DNA of 64,000 nucleotides from Cryptomeria japonica (Eukaryota > Streptophyta > Pinopsida > Cupressales > Cupressaceae): the NCBI RefSeq assembly GCF_030272615.1, contig NC_081411.1, forward strand, positions 215,496,654 to 215,560,653, read 5' to 3'. How positions within the stretch are numbered: the stretch's first letter is position 1; each line of letters opens with the position of its first letter. Positions 1 to 11,185 of this stretch are shown here, piece after piece. Made by a program: the position numbers and the translations under genes. The notes beneath the pieces are model-generated. The model ran no database searches. It was given only the letters and a program-made list of their open reading frames with translations, and was not told where the DNA came from.

Positions 1-418
1 TAAAAGAGGCCTTTACCCACTCTTTTCAGGCTTGTTGCATATCTTAAAAATCTCAGAGAATGCAAATCTCTGAGATCTCAGATGTATCAAAATCCTGGTG
101 AGAAAGTAGTTCTTGGAATGATAGCCAACCATTTTTGTTTAGTATAGAACATGACTCTGGAGTGCTACCAATCCACTTCACTCTCAAGGAATTGGAGAAA
201 GCAACTGATGGGTTTCAACACCAACTCGAAGACCGCAGTTCTTGGTGCAATCTATAAGAAGTAAAAATTTCCTTTCCTCGAGAAAATTTTAATTGACAAT
301 AGAAGTAGAGAAGGATATGATAAAACATTTCGGTTGTTTTCATTTTTTCTTCAGGGAACTTTGTCCAGCAAAAGACAAGTGCTAGTAAGGACTTTCCCTA
401 ACCAACAGACTAGCAGTG
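1..418 (+). pseudogene. kinase paralog A, 5' remnant (linker exon and first kinase exons)
   Basis: This stretch matches the intact gene at 40,030-40,450 almost base for base. It holds the end of the basic linker exon (to 260), a GT..AG intron (261-354) and the start of the next kinase exon (355 onward). Readable pieces include [16 protein letters not shown] and GTLSSKRQVLVRTF. Like the intact gene it has arginine where the VAIK lysine should be and no glycine-rich loop, so it belonged to the pseudokinase branch. An in-frame TAA at 252-254 and the copia-derived sequence from about 419 break it. No kinase exon follows. Homology resumes only in the 3' flank near 4,290, so the catalytic region was lost when the insertion formed. 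The gene enters from outside the window. Confidence 0.85.
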
Positions 419-1530
419 GCAAGATGATGTGCAGAAAAATCCATCAATAATAATGAACATGGAAGATAATAGTGTTCCTCCTCCTCTCCCCACAAGCTCT
501 AGTTTCAGTCCTCCAAGCACACCTAGTTCAAGTGAAGATTCACAAGCACCATCACCTCCAGCATCTGTTCCAAGAGATGTATGAATTTTGGTTGATATTT
601 ATCAGAGGAGTGCCAATATAAATCCAATTGTTAATTTTGCTTTTTTTAGTACAATTAAAGTTGAACCCTCTGTGTATGAAGTAGTGAAAGAACCCCTATG
701 GGTTAATGCTATGAATGATTAAATGAATTTCATTCATAAAAATAATACTTGGGAATTAGTTCCACTTCCCAAAGGTAAGCAAGTGATTGGTGTGAAATGG
801 ATTTACAAAGTCAAATATCATGCAGATGGTTCAGTAGAATGCCATAAGGCAAGACTAGTTGCCAAAAGGTTTGCGCAAACTCCTAGAGTGGATTATGCAG
901 AAACTTTTTCTCATGTGGCTTGACTTGACGCAGTCAAGATTATATTGGTTATTGTAGCACAATACAAGTGGCCAATATTTTAGCTGGTTGTGAAATCGGC
1001 ATTCCTTAATGGTTACATAGATGAGGAAATTTATGTGGAACAGCATATCGGTTATGAAGTTCTAGAAAAAGAACACTTAGTCTACAAGTTGAAGAAAGCC
1101 CTTTATGGGTTCAAGCAAGCTCCTCATGTCTAGTATGCTAGAATTAATAGTTATTTCATGAAGAAAGGATTCAACAGAAGCCACTTAGAGCCTACCTTGT
1201 ATGTCCAACATCTTGGTAATGATATTCACATAGTTTGCCTCTATGTTGATGATTTGATTTATACAGGTAATAGAAAAGCTCCCATGGAGAAGTTTCAAGA
1301 ATACATGAAACAAGAGTTTGAAATGTTAGATTTCGGACTTATACACTATTTTGTTGGTGTGGAAGTACAACAAACATCATAACGTATATTTATTTCTCAA
1401 TCCAAGTATGTAATTGATTTATTGAAGAAGTTTAACATGGTGCAATGAAAAGCATTTGCAACCCCCATAGCCCTTGGTGAAAAAATAACCAAGGAAGATG
1501 CTACTCGAAATAGGAGTGGGTACTGAGAAG
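419..1530 (+). pseudogene. copia reverse transcriptase fragment
   Basis: The plus strand encodes recognisable copia RT. A Ser/Pro-rich linker is followed by WELVPLPKGKQVIGVKWIYK (about 750-810), the KARLVAK segment (about 848), YGFKQAP (about 1,107) and the catalytic LYVDDLIYTGN (about 1,239). DFG-type text follows near 1,335 and PIALGEKITKED near 1,470. Stops at 721, about 921, 1,132 and 1,381 break the frame. The sequence ends before the RNase H domain, which would normally follow the last motif. In a living element this enzyme copies the RNA in cytoplasmic particles; this copy cannot. Confidence 0.85.
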
Positions 1531-1635
1531 CTAAGATGTATGAGTTTTTTAATATCAAGATTATCAGATCTGAAAAATTATAGTGTTCTTCTTTAGCTCT
1601 ATTTTTTTTTGTGTTGTAAATTTTAATCTTTTATT

Positions 1636-1648
1636 TGGTATTAGAGCC
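1636..1648 (+). other. primer binding site (tRNA-iMet type) of the copia element
   Basis: The bases TGGTATTAGAGCC differ by one C-to-T change from the usual plant copia primer site TGGTATCAGAGCC, complementary to the 3' end of initiator tRNA-Met. It lies 37 bases before the gag start, as expected just inside a 5' LTR. The sequence before it (about 1,540-1,635, T-rich) is therefore likely the last bases of an LTR. Confidence 0.75.
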
Positions 1649-1684
1649 TATTGTAGAATTTTTTATTGTGCAGGTAGTCTCCAA

Positions 1685-2638
1685 ATGGCTAATGAAAAGG
1701 ATTTAGCATTTCAGCTTCCATTATTTACTGGAGAAAACTATGATTATTGGAGTATCAATATGAAGACCCTACTTTTATCCCAAGATCTGTGGGAATTTGT
1801 CGAAGGTGGATACATTGAACTTGTTGATCAGAATGCATTCAACACATGGACAACACAATAGAAAAATCAGCAAAAAGAAGATAGAAAGAAGAATAACAAA
1901 TCTCTTTTCACCATTCAATCTGCCTTGGATGTTTCAATTTTTCCTCGAATTGCTAGTTTGACAAAATCAAAGGATGCATGGGAGGCTCTACAAACTGCAT
2001 ACTAAGGTATAGACAAAATCAAATTGGTAAGAATTCAAACTTTTTGAAGAGAATTTGAAAATTTGAGGATGAAGAAATCTGAGTTCGTTCATGAATTTAT
2101 TACAAGGACTCAAGGTATTGTGAATCAGCTTAGGACTCAAGGTGAAACTATATCAGATCATATAATAGTAGGAAAATTTTTGAGGTCTCTTCCTCCTAAA
2201 TTTGATCCAATAGTAATTGCTATTGAAGAAAGTAAAGATCTAACTACTTTAAAAGTTGTAGAATTAATTGGTTCTTTGCAGTCTCATGAAGAGCACATGC
2301 AGCGTTCTATAAAAAATTTTGTGCAAGCTTTCCAGTCTTCTATGGATATTGAGGAAAAATCCAAATCTCCTCCCTCTCATATTGCTAAATTTCAAGGTGA
2401 ATCTTCTGGTAATAATAGAGGAAGAGGTAGAGGAAGAGGAAGAGGAATAGATTATGTTGATAGAAGGAGTATACATTATAGATATTGTGAAAGATATGGG
2501 CACTATGAATCTGAGTGTAGGAAGAAGAAATCTAGCTTGAATAAGTCAAGAGCCAGTTATGCAGAAGAGTCTTCTGACACAAAGAATTCTATATTCTTTG
2601 CATGTAATTTGGCAAAAGAACCCCAAGAGGATGTCTAG
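1685..2638 (+). pseudogene. copia gag
   Basis: The ATG at 1,685 opens MANEKDLAFQLPLFTGENYD, the typical start of plant copia Gag with the Y-x-x-W pattern that follows. A stop at 1,859 and a frame disturbance near 2,045 interrupt it. The rest (2,063-2,638) shows the helical UBN2-like region, an RGRGRGRG basic stretch (about 2,420-2,450) and a CCHC knuckle read as CERYGHYESEC near 2,487, whose first cysteine is replaced. Gag would form the capsid-like particle. It runs straight into the protease region with only a TAG between. Confidence 0.85.
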
Positions 2639-3720
2639 TTCTTGGACAGTGGTTGTTCAAATCACATGATAGGTAAATTTGATTTCTTTGTCAAATTAGA
2701 TGATTCAATGAGTAAACTTAAATTTGGAGATAATAAGGAGGTTGATGTAATGGGAAAAGGTACCCTTCCAATCAAGACTGAGCAAGGAGACACTACACAT
2801 ATCCATAATACTTTCTTTGTGCTAGAATTATAGCATAGTCTTCTGAGTATAGGACAACTTCTAGAAAAGAACTATAAATTTGTATTTGAACATAGTTGCT
2901 GCAAATTTTTTGATAGATCTATTAATCATCATCTTGTAGTGAAGACTTATATGACAGAGAATAAATTGTTTCCTCTCAAATTGGTTTCTAGTAAGTTGCA
3001 TGCTCTCAAAGCACCAAAGATGATTCATGTTTATGGAATCAACGATATGGTCACCTGAATTTTCAAGGGATAAATTTGTTGAATAAGAATAATATGGTGA
3101 GAAGACTTCCTCAAATCAAGGCAAAAGAAGAAGTTTGTTCAGGGTGTGAACTTGGCAAGCATCACCAAGACAGTTTTCTGGTGGGCAAGTCTTGGAGGGC
3201 CAAATCTCCTCTAGAGCTTGTGCATGCTAACGTTTGTGGTGACATGAAAGAGCCATCATTGGGTAAGAACCTTTATTTTTTGACATTCATTGATTATTAC
3301 TCTCACCACACTTGGGTTTATTTTTTGAAGTAGAAATCTGATGCCTTTACATTTTTCAAGAATTTTAAAGCACTAGCTGAAAAACAAAGTGGGTACCCTA
3401 TCAAGATACTTTGAACAGATAGAGGGGGAGAGTTTACTTCTAATGAGTTTGCTGATTTTTGTGCTAAGAATGGCATCCAGAGACATCTTACTACCACATA
3501 CACCTCAACAAAATGGTATTGCTGAAAGAAATAACAGTATCATTATGGAAATGGTACGAAGCATGCTGCAAACAAAAAAACTTCCAAATATTTTTGGGGG
3601 AGAAGCAACTGCCACTATAGTTTATATTCTCAACTGTAGTCCCACGAAAGCAGATCAAAATCTTACTCCAAAGGAAGCCTGGAGTGGTCACAAGGCTTCA
3701 GTGGCTCATCTTTGAGTCTT
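2639..3720 (+). pseudogene. copia protease and integrase
   Basis: Right after gag the frame reads FLDSGCSNHMIG, the copia aspartic protease active site. Next come the GAG-pre-integrase zinc region (RYGHLNFQG near 3,045 and CSGCELGKHHQDSF near 3,135) and the integrase core. The first acidic residue region reads HANVCGDM (3,220), with N where D is expected. The second is in TDRGGE (near 3,415) and the third in PQQNGIAERNN (near 3,500). Stops at 2,831, 3,331 and 3,412 make it non-functional. The order protease, integrase before RT is diagnostic of Ty1/copia. Confidence 0.85.
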
Positions 3721-3894
3721 TGGATAGTTGGCATATGTGCATATTTCAGATCAAAAGCGGAAGAAGTTGGATGCCAAATCCCAACTTTGTATCTTTGTGG
3801 GCTACTCTACTGCAACTAAAGGCTATGGATTATATAATCTTGAGACAATGCAATAGATAGTTAGCCGAGATGTGATTTTTGATGAAGGGGGAGT

Positions 3895-4036
3895 ATGGTA
3901 GTGGCAAGATGATGTGCAAAAAAATCCATCAATAATCATGAATATGGAAGATAACAATGTTCCTCCTCCTCTCCCCAAAAGCTTAAGTGGAAGTTTAAGC
4001 TCTAGTTCTAGTCTTCCAAGCTCACCTAGTTCACCC
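3895..4036 (+). repeat. second copy of the copia linker found at 419-535
   Basis: From GTGGCAAGATGATGTGC through TCCTCCTCCTCTCCCC to CACCTAGTTCA this block repeats the start of the inserted segment, with small changes and one extra Ser-rich stretch. It follows the integrase, where the integrase-RT linker belongs. Having the linker at both ends is what marks the segment as circularly permuted or as cut from a tandem dimer. Confidence 0.8.
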
Positions 4037-4038
4037 AA

Positions 4039-4289
4039 TATGATGCATTAATTACACCCAATATAATCTTCAGCCTCTTGGACCAATCAATGCGCTCAAT
4101 AGTTCAACAATGGTACAAAGTTTATGAGCATACTATCCTGACATTGTTTTGGGAAGTCACCAACATGAATGCCAATAGCTTTAACATAAAGGCTTAAACC
4201 CACAAGCATAATGAATCAATAGACACAAGTCCTATCATCACAATGATCCAAATAAAATTTGAAACTTACTAATATAATATTTTATTATT
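4039..4289. other. unassigned stretch between copia segment and duplicated 3' flank
   Basis: AT-rich sequence without a usable reading frame. It matches neither the copia element nor the other kinase loci in the window as far as I can see. Confidence 0.4.
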
Positions 4290-4575
4290 ATTTATTTATT
4301 ATAAATAATGCTCTCTGGGAATCACAATAAACTTGTTATGAATTAATGCTAACTTTTCCATTCACAAGAAAACTTAACATTAGCATGTTTTGACAATATT
4401 ATCGTAATAATTTTTCATTAAAAGAGAGAAAAGGAAGGAACCTTGAATGTGATATTTTCCATCTCTTAAGTGACTTACACATTTAGATGAAAAAACATGG
4501 ATGTGTGAGTTGTTATCGATGTACACTCCAAGTTAGAATATTCATAGTTATATTTAGGAATGAATGGCTATCTAA
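4290..4575 (+). repeat. 3' flank of kinase family, copy A
   Basis: This block matches 41,985-42,247 downstream of the intact gene: the same ATAAATAATGCT start, the CATTAAxxGAGAGAAAAGGAA string, the ATGTGAGTTGT string and the TATTTAGG end. It shows that the copy-A locus was duplicated with its downstream sequence. The kinase exons that should lie before it are missing. Confidence 0.75.
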
Positions 4576-4579
4576 ATTA

Positions 4580-4860
4580 TGCCCCATAAAAATCTATCCT
4601 TGTCATACAATTATTTATGGAAAACCCTTTAGAATGGAATTTACACACATTTCCATTTCTTGCAAAGTATTGTAGCATAATTGCAAGTCATAAACTTGTA
4701 CACAATGAGAAAACAATGTGGTCTATCAATTAAAGGGAAGGGAAATTTTTTTGCCTATGAGAATCTCATCTCTATTTTACATTGATTGCTACACCTTAAA
4801 TTAACTTATATTTCCTTCTTCATCTTTTTAATGGTATCGAAATAGTAGTCTTGTGACGAA
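4580..4860 (+). promoter_or_regulatory. upstream block of kinase family, copy 1 of 4
   Basis: The sequence around TCATACAATTATTTATGGAAAA, the TTTACACACATTTCC string, TTGCAAAGTATTG and GAGAATCTCATCTC matches the region before the intact gene (37,670-38,080) and two more copies (43,510-43,790 and 44,700-44,960). It is therefore probably the old promoter of paralog B, whose first recognised exon is at 7,061. No TATA box can be assigned safely. Confidence 0.6.
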
Positions 4861-5086
4861 TCGGTATTTTAAGAAAGGGAAGGGAAAATTCTTGAGGACA
4901 AGAGAAATATTAGATGGTGGTGAACTCACTTTCCAATTAATTTTTTTCCCACTATATAGGCCAAATTCAATAGGTAGGATACTCATCATCTTCAAGCTTA
5001 TTGACCATAATTTTTGTTGTATTTGGCTTTCAAAATTGACTCCATTGTTGGATGAACTTTTAAAGTATGTATCATCATAGTTCATC

Positions 5087-7060
5087 TTGATGTGAATGAG
5101 AAAGAATATCTCTAAAATTATTTGAAGTAAAATATTTAGATCTAAATAAGAACTATTCTCATGCTTATAAATCTTTAAGATGCAAAACTAAGGAACTTTG
5201 ATAATGGATATATCCTAGATCACAAGGACAACTATAAGAAATTCTAGATACATGTGAAGTATGTCAAGAAATTCTAAGAAAAATGTGCCCTATCTCTCTC
5301 ATGATGAGAATGGTATAAATATGTCAAGTACTGAATTTTGAATTGTAGAGGCAATCTAAAAAGAATTTTTTGAGTTTCCTATCCTTCTAAGGCATGAATG
5401 ATCCATTTGGATTACAAATCCAACTCCTATTTATAGATTTTAATCAATTCAATCCCACCATCTAGTCTCTTGGGAGGTAACAAAATTCTTATGACTATAT
5501 GAATTTATTTACCATACTTTGATGACACTTAGAGAAATTCCTTAAGTGACCATTCTATTTTCTAATAAGAGGCTTCATAAGGGACCCAATAAGAAAAGTA
5601 ATAAACATAAGTGGAAATGAATACTTTGGAAAAAATCTAAAGTTTCTAAACAAGGGAAATGTGTTTAGTGACCCAATAATGCAATAGATTTTCAATTTGT
5701 GAAAACACAACTTTCCACAATAAGTAAGAGAAATATTGAAAGGCTAATGGAAAGCCTTAAAATTGAAAGATCTCCATATGATTTTAACTTATTTCTAGAC
5801 ATAAGATTCTAGCCATCTAGGTATAGTGATAAATGACCATGATAGCATGAGTTTTTTTGTCAATAGATACCAAAACGAGAGGCTAAATTTAATTTGATCA
5901 AACATTGCATGGCTTTATTGACACTATCTACTTACTCTAAGATATTAAGGAAAGACTCATTAGATAAATGATTCTTAACAAGCTATAAGGAAGAACCTTG
6001 ACACTTCATTTAGATACGATATTAGTAAGGAAGTAGCCAAAACATTTAGCAACCATGACATACAATGTTGAAATAAAAGGGCAACCATGTCTAATAAAAA
6101 AGAAGAAGATTACATCACTAATCACTAATAGTAAGGCAAGTTGAAATATCATTAAAAAGCATTTGAATTGACTAGATGAAAACAAAGAATGCATGTTCAA
6201 AATAAAAAAAAGCCATCTGATTTGTTCATAGGCCATAAGAGTTAGCAAAGTCAATTGGTTTGTTGCTAAGATTCCTAGCCCATTTCATGTCCTTCCCAAT
6301 AACAATGATATTATCTACAATAGGGGAAGAGCACCAATAATTGTTATAGTTCCAATAATCATTCACTCCTTGCACACCCAACCCCCCCAATACTAACTAT
6401 AAAGAAACACAAAAAAAATAATTACTAAAAGCCCATTAATAAATTTCACATGTTCCAACAGCCACCCATTTTAACCCCAATAGTTAACATTTTTGGACCA
6501 TAATTGGACTATTTTTGCACCTTTATTGGTATTGGGGCATTTGTGCATAAGTATTGGTAATTTTAAGTGTATGATTTTTGGGTCATCTTTAAGTAGATAT
6601 CAAGTGATACTTTGAAGTGTGTATTTTTTTACCCTTGCATGCATAATGGATCCCACAATGTGTGTCGCTACTACCCAAAAGCTAGAACAATAGCTATAAG
6701 TAGTTAAGTTGCAAATGGAGACAAACAAAAGAATTGTCGAAATCCAATGTACCATTTGGATTATGTGGATGTGCAAAGTTACCTATAACAATTATATATA
6801 AAGTATGCTCTATTTGAATGATGAAAGGGGGAAAAAAAAGATGAATACGAATACAAGCTCTGTAACTATAAATCTTAAAAGAAGTCGGTGATTGGATGTC
6901 AATTGCCAATCTACCCGAAATCATTGGCTGTAAGTATGAACTTAATATTTTCTTTGTTTATAATAGCTCCTAAAGAACATAATGGATAGGCTTTCCCTAT
7001 TAATTTTACTATTAACTAGTTGATTAGATTTTCTTGGATTCAGTATTAATATGGATGCAG
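5087..7060. other. intergenic, decayed repeats
   Basis: No convincing coding sequence. A TATA-like CTATAAATAGGAG on the minus strand lies near 5,430, which may mark an old minus-strand LTR. At 6,321 TAGGGGAAGAGCACCAATAA matches the left end of the MITE at 8,615, but no right end follows, so it is a broken copy at best. Exon 2 of paralog B should lie in the last part but I cannot recognise it. Confidence 0.4.
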
Positions 7061-7783
7061 CTGATAGCTTGGGCTGTACTCATTAAGAATGTAGAAGAGC
7101 TAAGAAATTTAGTGCAACATTTTGCTTCGGATTTTTCTATATAGTTTGATGGCATTTTATAGGGTGCAAAAATATTTTTGGATTAGATGATTTGGATCTT
7201 CTTATATTTTGTCTTCCGGGATTCGAAAATCGTAGACAAGGATTATACTTGTATCTTTAAAATGGCAGTCTTACTTGGCAAAGCTTTATATCCTAAGCAC
7301 ATTTAGTGGCGGATAATGTATCAAAATGAGTGGGAATGCGTATTGTGTTGTAGTGGGGCTTTAAGCGAGGCCTACTGCTTTAGAAAGAATTGAGGACATT
7401 TCTGCAATTGGAAAGTAATGTAATACATAAGACCTTCACAAGGCAATGGTTAAGCTGGGTAAATATTTGAAGCAGATGAAATAACACAGAGGATTGTGAA
7501 ATAAGGTATTAAAAGATATGTGAGAAGCTATTCAGTTGATGATTTCTGCTGTGATTTTGTGTTGTTTCTTTATCGCCTGGAATATATTATCAAGTAAATA
7601 GTTATGCTTCCATGTATTTCATTTATGAACTTACCTGCTCAAAAGTTACAGAGAATAGTTCCGTTCCAATTTACAGTAAATAAAAAATATTTCCTGCTGA
7701 CCAAGAAGAACCGTGACGAACTTGTCTACGTTCGAAAAAAATTAGATGCCATGAAAACTAATCCGATGCTTCACATGTAAGTT
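7061..7783 (+). pseudogene. kinase paralog B, N-terminal domain exons
   Basis: Three decayed exons line up with exons 2-4 of the intact coding sequence. Exon 2-like (about 7,061-7,185) reads LIKNVEELRNLVQHFASDFS and then GAKIFLD, against the intact [16 protein letters not shown]. Exon 3-like (about 7,270-7,592) reads ALERIEDISAIGK, VKLGKYLKQMK and MISAVILCCFFIAW, against [20 protein letters not shown] and [14 protein letters not shown]. Exon 4-like (about 7,690-7,783) reads NRDELVYVRKKLDAM and ends at a good donor, GTAAGT. Frameshifts and stops lie between the readable pieces. This is the same helical N-terminal domain as in the intact gene, so both genes descend from one duplication. Confidence 0.75.
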
Positions 7784-8612
7784 CTGAAAATAAAAACACT
7801 CACAGGTTGCGATGCTCTTGGAAAATTCCATCTTTCGACCAAAACTCTAACCTGTAAGTTAAAACAAATGGGTCTTACCCACGAGCTTGCAAGCGGACCG
7901 CCTTAACAAAATCATTTTGAAACATTTTCGTGAATAAAACTGTAAATAACAATTTATGTGATCATATATGTTGAAACTTAATTATGTAATTTTTTAATCT
8001 TTGATTTTTGAATAGTCTTCTTATACGGGTCGTCGAGTCCTCAGTAACACATTTGCATTCGCAATCAGTGTCATTTGTGAGTGATGCTACCACCGCTTGT
8101 ATCGATAAAAAATACGACAGGGCACAAAGTAGCAAAGCTGACAAAAAGCACTATCGACTCATTCTATTTTGAAGAGAAATGTCAAACTATTCCCAAAATA
8201 TTGTTGAGCCATGACCACTCTGTAAAATTGCAAGATACTTTGATTACATCAAAGTGATCCAATATGTACATAAGAGAGACTAGATCAAGTTCACCCATTA
8301 CTCTAATTAATAAGTCAAAGTATTTTTTTATTTAACAACATTTACAATAAATACAGGAGGATTTGTTATGTAAACAAAAGTCAAACTGACGTTCCATACA
8401 TATTTTTTATTGTTCTTTTAACTGTTCACTTTGACCATCACAAAATTTGCACAACCAATCAAATATTTATGCACAAATGATCTAATAATTGTACATATGC
8501 CTCCACAATTCTTTTAATATTTTTTCCCAACTATTAAACATGCAAATATACCACCACTGACCTAATATATGATTTTTTTTGTATGCTTTTCCAATACACA
8601 ATTATTAGACTA
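7784..8612. other. intron-like sequence of paralog B
   Basis: AT-rich, without long frames. A short stretch near 8,030-8,165 has more GC and could be a decayed linker exon. I cannot align it with certainty. Confidence 0.35.
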
Positions 8613-8614
8613 TA

Positions 8615-9075
8615 GGGGAAGAGCACAAGTAGTTGAACACTGTAACTTCGCACTTCTCAAAATCCTACGTGGAAATTTCAAATCACTCCCAATTTTTTAC
8701 AGTAGCTTACTTGGCAAGTCCCTTGCTTATAACTAAGCTTTCAGCACCACATCATCAAGTATGCTGCCACATCAACATGCTTTTTGCCAAGGTGTCCAAA
8801 ACAGCCCAAAAAAAAAGTGAGACCAATAGGCATGCAAAAGACGCCCCAATAGTTGTGCAGCTGATATGGCATCACCTGATTGGTTACTTTTTACAATATT
8901 AGTACATTTCCTAACAACTAGTGGTACATTTCCTAACGATGATTGGTACTTTTCCTGACAAAAATTGATATTTTATAGTTCAAACAATAGGTTTTATTTG
9001 TTCAATTTTTGGAACAAAAGGTATCAACAACCCTCACAACAATTGGTACATGCTCAACTACTGGTACTCTTCCCC
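8615..9075. mobile_element. MITE with about 25-bp terminal inverted repeats and TA duplication
   Basis: The left end GGGGAAGAGCACAAGTAGTT and the reverse complement of the right end, GGGGAAGAGTACCAGTAGTT, are inverted repeats. TA sits at both outer borders (8,613-8,614 and 9,076-9,077). The 461-bp body is non-coding and holds several variants of ATTGGTACATTTCCTAAC. A TA duplication with short TIRs fits a Tc1/mariner-type MITE; the family is inferred. It lies in the enlarged intron of paralog B. A broken relative starts at 6,323. Confidence 0.75.
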
Positions 9076-9179
9076 TAGACCATATAGAGACCCCTTCTCC
9101 GATTTACCCAAAAACAAATGCTAATAAGAAATTTTTAATAAACTACTTAAATTCTTATAAAGAAGACCTGTTTTTGTCA

Positions 9180-9640
9180 ATAGGTGTGGCATGTCCTGGA
9201 CCGTATTTTGAGAAAGGGAAGTTTACCACCACTAATTCTCAGGACAGCTTGCATGCTGGGTTTGTCGGCTTTGAATTTTATTTCTTTGTTGTACATGACA
9301 TCATCAGCGATCCCAATCCATGCCCCACATTGATTTCTTCTCACCGTAAACCGCGGTCATGTTTTGGTATTGGGTCCACGTAGACCACAATGCGGTTACG
9401 GGTCAAGCTCTTCCATGCTATTGCGTGTGTGATCTTGCATTGATTTAAGAAGAAGAGAGAAAGATTTGTGAGATGAGTGAAGGAATTCTTCATTGGGCCC
9501 TGAATTTCTGAAGAAAGAGCAGGCTTACATCGCAATTCATTGCTTCTGAATGTGAAGGCAAAATAGACATTTACGATGTTGGGTAGAATCGAGGATATGG
9601 GGAGTTTCTATCGTAGGTGAGTTTGCAGGATTCTACAAGA
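9180..9640 (+). other. possible captured promoter and first exon
   Basis: This stretch has more GC than its surroundings and includes a TGGGCC element (9,495). A short ATG frame at 9,576-9,616 (MLGRIEDMGSFYR) runs into a good donor, GTGAGT, at 9,617. It could be the 5' end of an unrelated gene, or a transcript leader trapped in the paralog-B intron. No following exon is recognised, so function is unknown. Confidence 0.3.
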
Positions 9641-10348
9641 TTACAGGTTAGCAATTAGTTATACGATCATAAACTAATTTTGAGCTTTATTTGAGATATA
9701 ACAATGTTGGGTTTCTGGAATTATTATGTTGTTAAATTGTTTGAGATTAGGTGCGGTCAATAAAATGAATTATTCCATTCACTTTACAGCTTGACCAAAA
9801 GGGGCAGTACCAGTGTACGAAAACATGACAACGCCATTCCAACTTCTATTCATTGCACTTCTTTGTCTACCACAAGACCTTTCAAAGTTTGCTATCCCAA
9901 AACTCCATCTTGTCTCACAAAAAAATGGTTAGTGCATGATTAATATTTAATAAAACTAAACCATTTAAAATGAGATATCAAGAAAAAGATTTAAGCATGA
10001 TGAAAACGTGAATGATAAAACATGATTAAACATAAGGTAACTTCTCTCATGACGCTCCCATTGGCGTTTGATTCTTTCTTGTTCTCCTCCTCTTCACGAC
10101 CCCGACGCTTCAAGATTGACAAATGAAGATTTGGAGAGATGGATGATGGTGAATGTGGATTGCTCTCACAATCGCATAACAAAGTAAGGATGTGTGGATA
10201 AGGATCTTGACATGATGAGGGTGTTATGATAAATGGATTATACACTCAAAAGGGCAACATGATGGATGGAATGATTATGGATATGCAACCAAAATGGCAG
10301 CATAAGGCTATGATGAAAGGTGGATCCTTTGATGTGAGTAGAGGCTTC

Positions 10349-10356
10349 AATTTATA
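10349..10356 (-). promoter_or_regulatory. TATA box of the solo LTR
   Basis: On the minus strand the sequence reads TATAAATT, about 825 bases into the LTR. That is where the U3 promoter is expected. Transcription would run toward lower coordinates. Confidence 0.6.
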
Positions 10357-10490
10357 GAGTTTGGGGCCTAACAATGGATGGTTAGGATCAAAAGTGAGAT
10401 GAAGGGCTCAGATTCAAAAGGAATGTGGTCCCATATCTGAAGGTCTAGCCTTGTGACAAGGGGAAGATGGGGGCAAGGATAAGTGTGGTC

Positions 10491-10709
10491 CCACATGTGT
10501 GAGCACATCTTGGGAAGAACAAATATCCTAGGGAAAAGGGGAAGATGTTCTCACACATGTGTGAGCAACCTTGGGAAGTCCAAAGAGTTGACAAGTGAAA
10601 TACGTGTGGAAAGGGGTAGGGACTAGGAAAAGCGGGTTTATGGCATACGAGCTAAAAGAGGAAAGTGTAGGGTGGCTCTATGGAAAGAGCATCCTCACAC
10701 ATGTGTGAG
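10491..10709. promoter_or_regulatory. three copies of a 16-bp palindrome upstream of the LTR TATA box
   Basis: CTCACACATGTGTGAG occurs exactly at 10,550-10,565 and 10,694-10,709, with a shorter form (CACATGTGTGAG) at 10,492-10,503. On the minus strand these lie 140-350 bases before the TATA box, in U3. Their CACATGTG core holds a CANNTG E-box, so they could bind a dimeric bHLH-type factor; this role is inferred. Confidence 0.5.
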
Positions 10710-11185
10710 AACCCCTTGGTCAAAGGTGATGTGGAGATCTTGAAGTGACTTGTGCATGCAAGTCCTTCAAGAAAGGTTCACATGTTGGTTTTGGGTAGAT
10801 GTGCAATACTTTTAATTTGAATAAATACTAATAGGGATTAGGCCTTGGGTTAATTAGTTTAATGGGGGGATTAAAAGATAGGTTTGTAGGAATCATAGAA
10901 TTAGCTTAATTAATTACGAATTAATTTAGCTAATTGGGATTAATAATAAAGTTGGAATATTCCTTAAAGGTGAGCTTGATTTATTGAAATAAGTCAACTT
11001 TGGGATAAAAGATACATGTATAATTAATTAATAAATAAATTATATATGTTGAAGGGGAAAATTAATTAAATGTAATTTAAGAAAATAAGGGAATAATAGG
11101 CTAACATGATTAATTAAATTAATCAAGGCATAAAGGGAAAATTAATTAAATGTTAGTTTAATCAATTTTACGTGTCTACACATCT

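Larger units (their letters stand above)
419..4038 (+). mobile_element. Ty1/copia segment in permuted order inside paralog A
   Basis: A normal copia element reads LTR, primer site, gag, protease, integrase, linker, RT, RNase H, LTR. Here the order is linker and RT (419-1,530), then a short LTR remnant and primer site (about 1,540-1,648), then gag, protease, integrase and the same linker again (1,685-4,036). The first about 120 bases of the segment recur near its end. No complete LTR, no RNase H and no obvious target-site duplication are visible. The left junction shares the short string agtgg with the host, which suggests end joining rather than integrase. All reading frames carry stops. Confidence 0.75.
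9906..11185. mobile_element. solo LTR with 5-bp target duplication CATCT
   Basis: A 1,270-bp LTR (9,911-11,180) begins TGTCTCACAA and ends CGTGTCTACA on the plus strand. It is flanked on both sides by CATCT (9,906-9,910 and 11,181-11,185), a perfect target-site duplication. It lies in minus orientation, where it starts TGTAGACACG. The internal region was lost, as happens when the two LTRs of one element recombine. The element sits in the intron of paralog B. It resembles the LTR that starts at 63,079 in its TGTAG start, its ATTAATTAA-rich upstream part and its TATA position. Confidence 0.9.

Noticed and set aside
6001-6320. Minus-strand text resembling copia RT near a GATATTATCTAC string
   Set aside because: Only a few residues look RT-like and the order of flanking motifs does not fit, so it is left unassigned.
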